This document shows, in pieces, positions 25,641-32,396 of a stretch of DNA of 32,396 nucleotides. The translations under genes were made by a program, and so were the position numbers. Each line of letters starts with the position of its first letter. Position 1 is the stretch's first letter. The stretch covers positions 1 to 32,396 of the forward strand of contig JAFGBK010000082.1 in the NCBI GenBank assembly GCA_016933175.1. Reading direction: 5' to 3'. The notes under the pieces are model-generated. The model saw nothing but the letters and a program-made list of their open reading frames with translations. It had not been told where the DNA came from and ran no database searches. This DNA is from Candidatus Krumholzibacteriota bacterium (GTDB lineage: Bacteria > Krumholzibacteriota > Krumholzibacteriia > JACNKJ01).

Positions 25641-25664
25641 GGCCCCGGGCGTTCGCCCGGGGCC
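25641..25664 (+). terminator. Intrinsic terminator of the lipoprotein gene
   Basis: Ten-bp perfect stem GGCCCCGGGC/GCCCGGGGCC with a GTTC loop, followed by TCCGTCTTTCC. It lies 32 bp past the stop codon. Confidence 0.8.
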
Positions 25665-25768
25665 TCCGTCTTTCCACCCAGCGCGCCGGCCGCCGGAGGC
25701 GCGGCGCCGGTCCGCCCGCTGGTGACTGAGCGCTGGCGCAGCGACGCCGCCGGCGCTAGGATGACGTC

Positions 25769-26287
25769 ATGTGGCAGAGCGTTCTCAAGGCGCTGGGCCT
25801 GATCCTGCTGGACCTGGGCATGCTGGCCTGCCTGCTGGCCGTCCCCATCGGCCTGCCGGGCAACTGGGTCCTGCTGGGCCTGGCCCTGCTGGCCGCCTGG
25901 GCGGGGCACTTCCAGGCCATCGGCTGGCTGACCCTGGCCGTCATGGCCGGCCTGGTCGTCCTGGCCGAGGTGGTGGAGGCCTTTCTGGGCGCGGCCATGA
26001 CGCGCCGCTACGGCGCCTCCTGGTGGGGCGCCCTGGGCGCCTTCGCCGGGGGCATTCTCGGCGTGATCCTGGGCACGCTGGCCCTGCCCGTGCTGGGTTC
26101 CGTGGCGGGAGCCTTCCTGGGCGCGGCGGCGGGCGCGGCGGCGCTGGAGGCCTGGCGCCTGCGCCGCATGGACGGCGAGGCCATGCGCGCTGGCTGGGGA
26201 GCCTTCGTCGGCAAGGTGCTGGCGGCCCTGTTCAAGTCGGCCGTGGGGGTGGGGATCGCCATCGTGGTGGTGATGCGCACGCACTGA
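25769..26287 (+). CDS. DUF456 family membrane protein
   Basis: 172 aa small membrane protein with four or five hydrophobic segments. The N-terminal pattern LLDLGMLACLLAVPIGLPGNWVLL (about 14-37) contains the PGxW turn typical of DUF456. The central EVVEAFLGAAMTRRYGASWWGALGAFAGGILG (67-98) and the second Gly/Ala-rich hairpin GSVAGAFLGAAAGAAALE complete the family signature. No function is established for DUF456. The ATG at 25769 has no strong ribosome binding site; TAGGAT twelve bases before it may be a -10 element giving a near-leaderless transcript. It is a single gene between a terminator and a converging gene. Confidence 0.8.
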   Translation: MWQSVLKALGLILLDLGMLACLLAVPIGLPGNWVLLGLALLAAWAGHFQAIGWLTLAVMAGLVVLAEVVEAFLGAAMTRRYGASWWGALGAFAGGILGVILGTLALPVLGSVAGAFLGAAAGAAALEAWRLRRMDGEAMRAGWGAFVGKVLAALFKSAVGVGIAIVVVMRTH

Positions 26288-26291
26288 GGCG

Positions 26292-26309
26292 CCGGCCGCG
26301 CGCGGCCGG
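26292..26309. terminator. Palindrome between converging genes
   Basis: An 18-bp perfect palindrome (CCGGCCGCG and its mirror) just after the DUF456 stop, in the gap before the converging pyrophosphatase gene. It may act as a bidirectional terminator but has no T-tract. Confidence 0.35.
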
Positions 26310-26362
26310 GTGACGCGGCGCGCTCGCCGCGGCCGGCCGGTCAGGTGGGCGCGAAGCGCGTC

Positions 26363-26764
26363 TCAGCCGATGCCGCGGTTGTCGGCCTCGTCCTTGACCA
26401 GGTAGCCCTCGTCCTGGCGCTTGCGGTTGACGGCGTTCTTCTGCGTGTACATGCGGTGGACATCCGCGGCCGAGAGGCCCATGACCTGGCAGGCGCTGAC
26501 CCAGAAGTGGAGGATGTCCACCAGCTCCACCTGCAGGTTCTGGGCGTCGAAGAGGTCCACCTTGCGGCGCCACCACTTCCAGTTCGTGGAATCCACCAGC
26601 TCGGCGATCTCCTGGCTCATCGCCAGGGCGTAGTTGCGGATCCAGGCGTTCTGCAGCGCGTGGCTGCCCGGGATCTCGTCATAGTCGATGCCCAGCTCGT
26701 TCTGCTCGAAGGTGTAGCGGTTCAGCTCCCGCTGCATGGCGAAGATCTCGGCGAGCATGTCCAT
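26363..26764 (-). CDS. Dimeric dUTPase-like all-alpha NTP pyrophosphatase
   Basis: 133 aa. All-helical MazG/dUTPase_2 superfamily protein. The metal-binding signature is present: Glu52 and Glu55 in QEIAELVDS, then Glu80 and Asp83 in VELVDILHFWVS. STNWKWWRRK between them and KNAVNRKRQDEGY near residue 110-120 are specific to the dimeric dUTPase branch. It probably hydrolyses dUTP (or dUDP) to dUMP and pyrophosphate in the cytoplasm, keeping uracil out of DNA and supplying dTMP synthesis. The ATG at 26764 has GAGGAG ten bases upstream; the ATG at 26758 is an alternative. It is a single gene. The length is short but complete for the core domain. Confidence 0.85.
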   Translation of the reverse strand: MDMLAEIFAMQRELNRYTFEQNELGIDYDEIPGSHALQNAWIRNYALAMSQEIAELVDSTNWKWWRRKVDLFDAQNLQVELVDILHFWVSACQVMGLSAADVHRMYTQKNAVNRKRQDEGYLVKDEADNRGIG

Positions 26765-26983
26765 CGCGCTGCATCTCCTCGGTCTGCCGGCCGGTGCGGC
26801 CGCTGGGGCGGTGGCGGGACGGAGCCGAGACTAGCAGGCCGGGCGGGCCGCGGCAACCATCGCCGGCGCGATGCCCGGCCGCGAGCGCCGCGGCATCCGC
26901 CCTCGCGACGGCACCGCCGCGCCACGGGAAAGGGCCCGGCGGCATGGCCGCCGGGCCCCGGGGGAACAAGGATCGCGCATGGC

Positions 26984-28021
26984 CTACTTGAGCATGACGA
27001 CGCGCCGCAGCTGGCTGTCGCCGCCCATGCGCAGACGCACCAGGTAGACCCCGCTGGGCAGCGTGGCGCCGTCCGCGCCGCGGCCGTCCCAGTGGAAGTC
27101 GTGGGCGCCGGCGCCCAGCTCGCCCTCGTGGAGGACGCGCAGCAGGCGCCCGCTCACCGACAGTACCTCCAGGCGCGCCGGGCCGGCCTCGCGCATGGCG
27201 ACGGGGATGGTCGTCGTCGGGTTGAATGGGTTGGGGTAGGCGGCCCCGAGCCGGCAGGGCGCCTCGGCCACGGGAACGCCCGTGCCTTCGGTGATCTCGG
27301 TCAGCACCACGCCGGCCGCCTGGTAGACCTCGCCCCAGTAGGGCGTGCCCCACTGGCCGATCTGCAGGAAGGCGACCAGGCGCAGGTGCTCCAGCTGGTA
27401 CGAGGGATCCACGTCGTACTCGTAGGACGCCGCGGCCGTCTGCGGGAACGGGCCCGAGAAGGTCACCGCCGTGCCCGCGTAGGTGGGCAGCATCTTGCGC
27501 ATGACGTGCTGGTAGGCGCCCAGGTTGCCCTCCACCACCGCGAGGTGGATCCGCCATGGCACGGCGGGCAGCTCGGAGGTGGTCGAGGCCGTCACCGTGG
27601 CACTCAGGTGCCCCGTGTGATCGTCGAAGGTGCCGTGGATGGACAGGCTCACGTCCGTGGGCGTGCCCTTGCGCACGTTGTAGATGGTCTCGAGGGAGCT
27701 GACGGGCGGGCCGAACTTGCCGTCCATCTTGCAGGCCGGAACGGAGTTGATGCCGTAGAAGTTCTTGCGCCCGTTGTTGTCGATGATGTTGTGCTGGTAG
27801 TAGGGGTCGGCAGCCGACGGCCAGCTCATGTGGTATTCGACCACGACAACGTCATCGTGACTGGCTGCGAACGAGTTGACCACGGGACCCGCGGCCGCGC
27901 AGCCACTTCAACCGGAGTTCGTGAAGTACTCGAGCAGGACGATTCTCTCGACGGCCCCGGCGCTCCCGGCCAGAAGCAGCAGACCGGCAATCAGGCCGAG
28001 GATTGCATTCTTGTTACGCAT
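26984..28021 (-). CDS. Omp28-like thioredoxin-fold selenoprotein with FlgD/type IX-like sorting tail (in-frame TGA read as Sec)
   Basis: 345 aa if the TGA at 27910-27908 is read as selenocysteine. Signal peptide 1-23 (ends AGSAGA). The mature N-terminus reads VLLEYFTNSG, then Sec38, then SGCAAAGPVVNSF. Omp28-related proteins have a CxxC here (EEFTNxGCxxCAAAxPxLN), so Sec38-Ser-Gly-Cys41 is a UxxC redox motif. The frame continues intact after the TGA with further family features: VVVVEYHMSWPSAADPYY, GRKNFYGINSVPACKMDG (cis-proline of the thioredoxin fold) and a long beta domain. The protein ends in a FlgD-like module (AYPNPFNPTTTI, SGVYLVRL, VVMLK). ATG at 28021 with a GGGGG-containing site upstream. 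Alternative: a nonsense mutation of TGC or TGT. Intact flanking frame, position in the active site and a SECIS-like hairpin favour Sec. Confidence 0.78.
27878..27896 (-). promoter_or_regulatory. Candidate bacterial SECIS element
   Basis: On the minus strand the bases 12-30 after the TGA fold into a seven-bp stem (two G-U pairs) closed by the loop GGUCC. The arms are GGCCGCG and CGUGGUC. The loop begins with GGU at base 19 after the TGA. SelB-type SECIS hairpins carry a G-rich start of the apical loop some 16-37 bases past the UGA, and E. coli fdhF has a GGUC loop. Fold found by eye only. Confidence 0.55.
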
Positions 28022-28052
28022 CGATGCCCCCTTGGCGGTTAATGATGAGCCT

Positions 28053-28061
28053 ATTTTAACA
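28053..28061 (-). promoter_or_regulatory. Extended -10 promoter of the selenoprotein gene
   Basis: The minus strand reads TGTTAAAAT, an extended -10 element (TGn plus TAAAAT) in an A+T-rich patch of an otherwise very G+C-rich region. It would start transcription about 25 bases before the ATG at 28021. No good -35 is seen. Confidence 0.45.
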
Positions 28062-28232
28062 GCAACCGGCGCAGTTAGCCAGTTCCGGCATAATCCGGTC
28101 CGGAATAGAGCTGGACACGCAACCCCTGGCGCGCCCGTCCCGGTCCTCATTATCTTGCCGCGCATGCCGCCCGGCCCGGCGTCCGCCCGGCCGGGCGCGT
28201 CCCGTCCCGCCCCGCGCACAGCCGGAGACGCC
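28062..28232. other. Leader of the gatE-gatD operon
   Basis: Divergent intergenic region. CATAAT at 28089-28094 on the plus strand is a possible -10 element about 140 bp before gatE, without a clear -35. CCGGAGA (28222-28228) is the ribosome binding site for gatE. Confidence 0.3.
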
Positions 28233-29978
28233 ATGACGCCCTTGCCCGCCTTCGGGAGCCTGGCCGCCTGCGAGTATGCCGACCTCGGCCTCAGGATCGG
28301 CTTGGAGGTTCACCAGCAGCTCCTGACGGAGAAGAAGCTGTTCTGCCGGTGCCCCGCCGGCCGCCGCTCGCGGCGCTGGGACGCGCGCATCCTGCGCCAC
28401 ATGCGGCCCACCCTGTCCGAGCTGGGCGAGGTGGACGCCACGGCCCTCATGGAGTTCAAGACGCGCAAGCAGATCCTCTACCATCTCGACAAGGAGAGCG
28501 TCTGCACCTACGAGATGGACGACGCGCCGCCCTTCCCCCTGAACGAGCAGGCGCTGGACATCGCCATGGAGATCGCGCTGCTGCTGGACGTGCAGCCGGT
28601 GGGGGAGCTGCACGTGATCCGCAAGCAGTTCCTGGACGGCTCCATCCCCGCCGGCTTCCAGCGCACGGCGCTGCTCGGCGTGGACGGCGCCGTGCCCGTG
28701 GGCGACCGGCGCGTGCGCATCCAGCAGCTTGGCCTGGAGGAGGACTCCTGCCGCGAGCTTTCGGACGAGGGGCACTGGCGCACCTTCGCCACGGACCGCC
28801 TGGGCACGCCCCTGGTGGAGATCGTCACCGCCCCCGACATGCGCACGCCTGGCGAGGCCATGCGCACGGCTCAGGCGATCCGCGCCCTGACGCGGGCCAC
28901 GGGCCGCGTGCGCCGCGGCATCGGCGCCGCGCGCCAGGACGTCAACGTCAGCATCACCGGCGGCACGCGGGTGGAGATCGCCGGTGTGCCGCGCATTCCC
29001 GCCATCGGGCGCCTCGCGCACAACGAGGCCTTCCGCCAGAAGGGGCTCCTGGCGATCCGCGACGCCCTCCGGTCGCGGCGGATCAGCGGCGCGGGCTACG
29101 CCGCGCCGCGGGCCGAGGTCACCGGGCTGCTCGGCAACTGCGAGTACGCTCCCGTGCGCCGCGCCCGGGAGCGCGGCGAGACGGTGGGCGCGGTGCTGCT
29201 GCCCGGATTCGAGGCCCTCCTCACGCGCGAGCTGCAGCCGGGCGCCTGGTTCCTGCAGGAGTTCATCGATCGCGTGCGCGTCGTGGCCTGCCTGGACCGG
29301 CGGCCCAACCTCGTCTGCAGCGAGCAGCTCGGCGACGGCCCCGGCCTCATGGAGTGGAACCGCGTCCGCCAGGTCCTGGGCGGCCCGCCCGAGGCGCCGG
29401 TCCTCCTGGTCTGGGGCCATCCGCGCGACGTGGACACGGCCCTGGTGGAGATCACGCTGCGCGCCCAGGAGGCCCTGGCCGGCGTGCCGGCCGAGACGCG
29501 CCAGGCCCTGCTCGACGGCACCACGGGTTTCGAGCGCGTCCTGCCCGGCCCCGAGCGCATGTACCCGGACACGGATCTGCCGCCCCTGGTCATGGATACG
29601 GGGCGCTGGGAGCGCGCCCGGGAGCGGATGGCCGCGCCGCCCTGGGCGCTGGACGCGCGCCTGGCTGAACGCGGCCTGGGGCCCGAGCTGCGCCGCCAGC
29701 TCATCGCGCAGGGGCGGGCCGGGGCCTATCTGGATCTGGCCGCGGACGCGCCCGATCCCGTGCGCCTGGCCGTCCTGTTCACCGCCCACTGGCGGCGTCT
29801 GGAGCGGGAGGGTCTGGCCATGCCGGACCCCGCCGACCTGGCCGGCGTCGGCGCCTTCCAGGCCGCGGCGCCTCGCCAGGCCGACCTCGCGGCCCTGCGC
29901 GACTGGGCGCGGGGCGGCGGCGCGCGTGCGTACGGTGCGGGCGCGGCGCTCGCCGCCCACCGGGAGGTGACGCCGTGA
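28233..29978 (+). CDS. gatE: Glu-tRNA(Gln) amidotransferase subunit E (archaeal type)
   Basis: 581 aa. With GatD it converts Glu-tRNA(Gln) to Gln-tRNA(Gln): GatE phosphorylates the tRNA-bound glutamate and transfers ammonia to it. The GatB/E core starts LGLRIGLEVHQQLLTEKKLFCRCP (18-41) and continues with MRPTLSELGEVDATALMEF, GatE rather than GatB in detail, and VEIVTAPDMRTPGEAM. The GAD domain (AspRS-like insertion, about 300-430) is recognisable in VGAVLLPGFEALL. GVPAETRQALLDGTTGFER and PERMYPDTDLPPLVM (about 418-455) are specific GatE landmarks. After them only about 125 residues remain, so the helical/tail part that touches the tRNA D-loop looks shorter than in archaea. The ATG at 28233 follows CCGGAGA. 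It overlaps gatD by four bases (GTGA). Confidence 0.88.
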   Translation: MTPLPAFGSLAACEYADLGLRIGLEVHQQLLTEKKLFCRCPAGRRSRRWDARILRHMRPTLSELGEVDATALMEFKTRKQILYHLDKESVCTYEMDDAPPFPLNEQALDIAMEIALLLDVQPVGELHVIRKQFLDGSIPAGFQRTALLGVDGAVPVGDRRVRIQQLGLEEDSCRELSDEGHWRTFATDRLGTPLVEIVTAPDMRTPGEAMRTAQAIRALTRATGRVRRGIGAARQDVNVSITGGTRVEIAGVPRIPAIGRLAHNEAFRQKGLLAIRDALRSRRISGAGYAAPRAEVTGLLGNCEYAPVRRARERGETVGAVLLPGFEALLTRELQPGAWFLQEFIDRVRVVACLDRRPNLVCSEQLGDGPGLMEWNRVRQVLGGPPEAPVLLVWGHPRDVDTALVEITLRAQEALAGVPAETRQALLDGTTGFERVLPGPERMYPDTDLPPLVMDTGRWERARERMAAPPWALDARLAERGLGPELRRQLIAQGRAGAYLDLAADAPDPVRLAVLFTAHWRRLEREGLAMPDPADLAGVGAFQAAAPRQADLAALRDWARGGGARAYGAGAALAAHREVTP

Positions 29979-31408
29979 GCGAGGATTGTTGCCAGGGCTA
30001 CCGCGGACCGGGCCGCGAACTGCTCGAGCGCTGGCGGGTGGGCGTCTGGAGCGAGGTCCGCGTCGAGACGGAGCACGGCGCGTTCACGGGAATCGTCCTG
30101 CCGCGCAGCGAGACCGCCGACGACTGGCACCTGGTACTCAAGCTGGCCAGCGGCTACAACATCGGCCTCGACGTCCACGCGGTCCGCGCCATCCGGGAGC
30201 TGGGCCGGCGCGAGGCCCATTACCACATCGACGAGCGGAGCTTCCCGCGCGATCCGCAGAAGCCCTTCGTCAAGCTATTCGGCACGGGCGGCACCATCGC
30301 CAGCCGCCTGGACTACCGCACGGGCGCCGTCATCCCGGCCTTCAGCCCCGGCGAGCTCTACGGCTCCGTGCCCGAGCTGGCCGAGCTGTGCAACCTGGAG
30401 ACGGAGCAGCTCTACAGCGTCTTCAGCGAGAACATGGGGCCCGCCCAGTGGATCGGTACGGCCGAGGCCGTGGCGGCACAGATCCGCGCCGGCGCCGACG
30501 GCATCGTCATCGGCCACGGCACGGACACCATGCACCACACGGCGGCGGTGCTCAGCTTCATGCTGCAGAAGCCGCCCGTGCCCGTCGTCATGGTGGGCAG
30601 CCAGCGCTCCAGCGACCGGCCCAGCTCGGACGCGCCCCTCAACCTCTTCCACGCGACCAAGGCGGCGGCCGAGAGCGATCTGGCCGAGGTCATGGTCTGC
30701 ATGTTCGGCCCCACCAGCGACGAGTACGGCCTGCTGCACCGCGGCACGCGTGTTCGCAAGATGCACGCGAGCTACCGCAGCACCTTCCGCACCCTAGGCG
30801 ACACGCCGCTGGCCATGGTGGGCCGCGAGGGCGTGACGCCCCTCCGGACGACCTACCACCACCGGCGCTTCTCCACCCGCGGCCCCGAGAACGCCACGGA
30901 GTCCGCCCGCGTCGAGGCCCTGGCCGAGTTCCACTGCGTGCCCTGCTTCGACGACCGCGCGTCGCTGGTCTACTACTATCCCGGCATGAAGGCCGACGTC
31001 ATCGACGCCCTCGTGGACAGCGGCTACCGCGGCATCATCCTGGCCGGGACGGGCCTGGGCCACGTCAACCGGCCCGTCTACCCGGCCCTGAAGCGGGCCC
31101 GCGACGCCGGCGTGGCCGTCTTCATGACCGTGCAGACCCTGTGGGGATTCACCCAGATGTACGTCTACGAGACGGGGCGGGCGATCATGGGCATGGGGGT
31201 GCTGCCCCTGGCCAACATGCTGCCCGAGGTGGCCTACATGAAGCTGGGCTGGGCCCTGGGCCAGACGGAGGACCCCGAGGTCGTGCGTCGCATCATGCTG
31301 GAGCCCGTGGCCGGCGAAATCACCGAGCGGGAGCCCCACGACGGCTACCTGCTCTACCAGGGCGGCCTGCCGGAGATGGACCAGTTCGCCATGCAGCATC
31401 GCAAGTAG
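29975..31408 (+). CDS. gatD: Glu-tRNA(Gln) amidotransferase subunit D (archaeal-type asparaginase-like)
   Basis: 477 aa. It releases ammonia from glutamine or asparagine for GatE. The N-terminal small beta-barrel (about 20-75, VGVWSEVRVETEHGAFTGIVLPR) is unique to GatD and absent from ordinary L-asparaginases. The asparaginase core has all four catalytic residues: Thr107 (GTGGTIAS), Thr183-Asp184 (GHGTDTMHHTA) and Lys262 (VRKMHAS), equivalent to Thr101, Thr177, Asp178 and Lys254 in Pyrococcus GatD. SVPELAELCNLE and SENMGPAQW match the GatD-specific linker. The start is a GTG inside the gatE stop (GTGA), with GGGAGG seven bases upstream, so the subunits are made in step. Archaeal GatD is about 420-440 aa, so this one is slightly long. 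Confidence 0.92.
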   Translation: MSEDCCQGYRGPGRELLERWRVGVWSEVRVETEHGAFTGIVLPRSETADDWHLVLKLASGYNIGLDVHAVRAIRELGRREAHYHIDERSFPRDPQKPFVKLFGTGGTIASRLDYRTGAVIPAFSPGELYGSVPELAELCNLETEQLYSVFSENMGPAQWIGTAEAVAAQIRAGADGIVIGHGTDTMHHTAAVLSFMLQKPPVPVVMVGSQRSSDRPSSDAPLNLFHATKAAAESDLAEVMVCMFGPTSDEYGLLHRGTRVRKMHASYRSTFRTLGDTPLAMVGREGVTPLRTTYHHRRFSTRGPENATESARVEALAEFHCVPCFDDRASLVYYYPGMKADVIDALVDSGYRGIILAGTGLGHVNRPVYPALKRARDAGVAVFMTVQTLWGFTQMYVYETGRAIMGMGVLPLANMLPEVAYMKLGWALGQTEDPEVVRRIMLEPVAGEITEREPHDGYLLYQGGLPEMDQFAMQHRK

Positions 31409-31434
31409 GCGCCGCGGCGCCGCGAAGCGGCGTG

Positions 31435-31458
31435 CGGCCGCCGCGCTCCGCGCGGCCG
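31435..31458. terminator. Hairpin after gatD
   Basis: Inverted repeat CGGCCG(C)CGCG / CGCGCGGCCG with a three-base loop and one bulged C, between the converging gatD and secreted-protein genes. No T-tract. Confidence 0.45.
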
Positions 31459-31480
31459 GATCACCGGCCTGTCGCTGGAG

Positions 31481-32245
31481 TCACTTGATCAGCACCGCCC
31501 GGCGCGTGACGCAGCCGGCCGGCGTCTCCAGGCGCAGCAGGTAGACGCCCGCCGGCAGGTCGCGGCCGCTCCCGTCCCGGGCCCGCCAGGCGAGTGCGCG
31601 CTCCCCGTCGAGCTGGCCTTCCCAGACCACCGCCAGGCGGCGGCCCGCCACGTCGTGGGCCGTCAGGCGCGCGGGGCCCTCGCCCGCCAGGCGCAGCCGC
31701 GTCGCCGGGTTGAAGGGATTGGGATGCAGCGCCAGGCGCGGTAAGTCCGTGGGCGGCGCCGGCGCGTCCGTGGCGCCGACGAGTACGTGCGTGGGGGGCA
31801 GCGACACGTCCGCGATGAGCTCGGCGCCGGGATCGAAGAGGCGCACGTAGGTGCAGACCACGCAGGCGACGCCCTCGCCGACGGCCGCGAAGTCCCAGCG
31901 GAACAGCTCGCCGGGGCCCGTCACCCAGCAGTCGTAGCCGATGGTGACGGCGCTGCCGAACCACTCGCCTGGCGTGGCGTCGTCAAATTCGGGCCAGACA
32001 TAGCAGGGCGCGCCGTCGTAGAGGAAGCCGGGCACGCCGTCCACGCTCTGCAGGCGTGTCGCGTCGTAGTCCACCCAGACCTCGATGGTGCGCACGTCCA
32101 GCGTGTCGTCCAGGAGGATGGACAGGCTGCCCTGGCCGCTCAGGGGCAGCGCCTGATCGGCCGGGTCGAAGCGGAGGACGACCCCGCCGGCGGCCGGCGC
32201 GACGGATGCCAGGACGAGGAGCAGGACGGCGAGGATCCGTCGCAT
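31481..32245 (-). CDS. Secreted cohesin-like domain protein with FlgD/type IX-like sorting tail
   Basis: 254 aa. Signal peptide 1-20 (MRRILAVLLLVLASVAPAAG). Residues 21-150 form a beta-rich domain that opens with LRFDPADQALPLSGQGSLSILLDD and contains IEVWVDYDATRLQ. Strand order and the YDxxxL turn resemble cohesin/dockerin-partner or similar 'calcium-free' carbohydrate-active accessory domains. After a Pro/Ala linker (APAPPTDLP) the protein ends in a FlgD-like C-terminal module: LHPNPFNPATRL, DLPAGVYLLRL and RRAVLIK. That module is used as an export/anchoring tag in FCB-group bacteria. The ATG at 32245 has GGAG six bases upstream; the ATG at 32257 would add four residues before the signal. 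Four Cys residues in the mature domain may form disulfides. Confidence 0.75.
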   Translation of the reverse strand: MRRILAVLLLVLASVAPAAGGVVLRFDPADQALPLSGQGSLSILLDDTLDVRTIEVWVDYDATRLQSVDGVPGFLYDGAPCYVWPEFDDATPGEWFGSAVTIGYDCWVTGPGELFRWDFAAVGEGVACVVCTYVRLFDPGAELIADVSLPPTHVLVGATDAPAPPTDLPRLALHPNPFNPATRLRLAGEGPARLTAHDVAGRRLAVVWEGQLDGERALAWRARDGSGRDLPAGVYLLRLETPAGCVTRRAVLIK

Positions 32246-32273
32246 GGGGGTCTCCATGAAAGGAACGGCGGGA

Positions 32274-32289
32274 GCCGGCGATCGCCGGC
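32274..32289. terminator. Palindrome upstream of the cohesin-like gene
   Basis: A 16-bp perfect palindrome (GCCGGCGATCGCCGGC) between two minus-strand genes. Read on the minus strand it is followed by TCCCGCCGTTCCTTT, so it may terminate the gene entering from the right edge. Confidence 0.4.
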
Positions 32290-32309
32290 CCCCGCCCGGT
32301 TCGGGTTCG

Positions 32310-32396
32310 CTACTTGAGCAGCAGCATCCGCCGCGTCTCGCGCAGCGGGCCGGCCTCGAGGCGGTAGAAGTACACGCCCGAGGCCAGCGAGCGGCC
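32310..32396 (-). CDS. C-terminal end of another secreted protein with FlgD/type IX-like sorting tail (partial)
   Basis: Only the last 28 codons lie in the window; the gene continues past the right edge. It reads GRSLASGVYFYRLEAGP, then RRMLLLK and a TAG. The (L)ASGVYFYRL and basic-hydrophobic Lys end match the tails of the proteins at 26984 and 31481. It is oriented with the neighbouring cohesin-like gene and ends 64 bp before it. Confidence 0.75.
   Translation of the reverse strand, partial: GRSLASGVYFYRLEAGPLRETRRMLLLK

Noticed and set aside
26281..26362. Dense CG palindromes as a recombination or attachment site
   Set aside because: Such runs are common in the intergenic gaps of this window and fit weak terminators between converging genes; no integrase or tRNA is nearby.
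27908..28234. A separate short gene ending at the TGA before the Omp28-like protein
   Set aside because: Only its last 37 codons have coding character (signal peptide and domain start), and they continue in frame past the TGA into the same domain. The upstream part is untranslated leader.
28056..29960. 634-codon minus-strand frame opposite gatE
   Set aside because: Antisense shadow of a well-conserved gene; no domain or start signal.

Overview
The window is very GC-rich, roughly 70% by eye, and densely packed with bacterial genes on both strands. Several secreted proteins end in a FlgD/type IX-secretion-like C-terminal module (a PNPFNPxT motif, then GVYLxRL, then a short basic tail). That module, the ECF sigma/anti-sigma pair and the GH97 enzyme point to a member of the wider FCB group, for example a candidate phylum such as Krumholzibacteriota, Eisenbacteria or Latescibacterota. 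This placement is inference from protein style only. I saw no rRNA, tRNA, CRISPR array or intact insertion sequence.

Layout. 1-6.7 kb: two polytopic glycosyltransferase-like membrane proteins, a secreted S41 protease with TPRs, a SAM methyltransferase, and a 645-bp scar holding remnants of an IS91-type transposase and an acetyl-CoA synthetase. 6.9-10.9 kb: a secreted propeller-like protein, a relic of a PD40 protein, an esterase-fold protein that has lost its catalytic Ser, a Sel1-repeat/C39-like peptidase, and a zinc-ribbon protein. 11-16.6 kb: an ECF sigma/anti-sigma/three-repeat secreted protein operon, a GH97 alpha-glycosidase, and an iron-sulfur flavoprotein that shares its stop tetranucleotide with the GH97 gene. 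16.8-20.1 kb: a MacA/MacB-type tripartite efflux operon with ATPase and permease as separate genes. 20.1-26.8 kb: a membrane-bound spermidine-synthase-like protein, a free methionine-R-sulfoxide reductase, a large lipoprotein with a possible caspase-like core, a DUF456 protein and a dimeric dUTPase-like pyrophosphatase. 27-32.4 kb: an Omp28-like thioredoxin-fold protein, then archaeal-type gatE-gatD, then two secreted proteins with sorting tails.

The two most notable things are at the right end. First, the Omp28-like gene (26984-28021, minus strand) is interrupted by an in-frame TGA exactly where the first Cys of its CxxC redox motif should be. The coding sense resumes without a frame change as U-S-G-C, and a GGU-loop hairpin starts 12 bases after the TGA. 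I read this as a selenoprotein rather than a pseudogene. Second, gatE and gatD, which encode the Glu-tRNA(Gln) amidotransferase regarded as archaeal, form an overlapping operon in what otherwise looks like a bacterial chromosome.

Most long open frames opposite or out of phase with these genes are high-GC shadows and are not listed.
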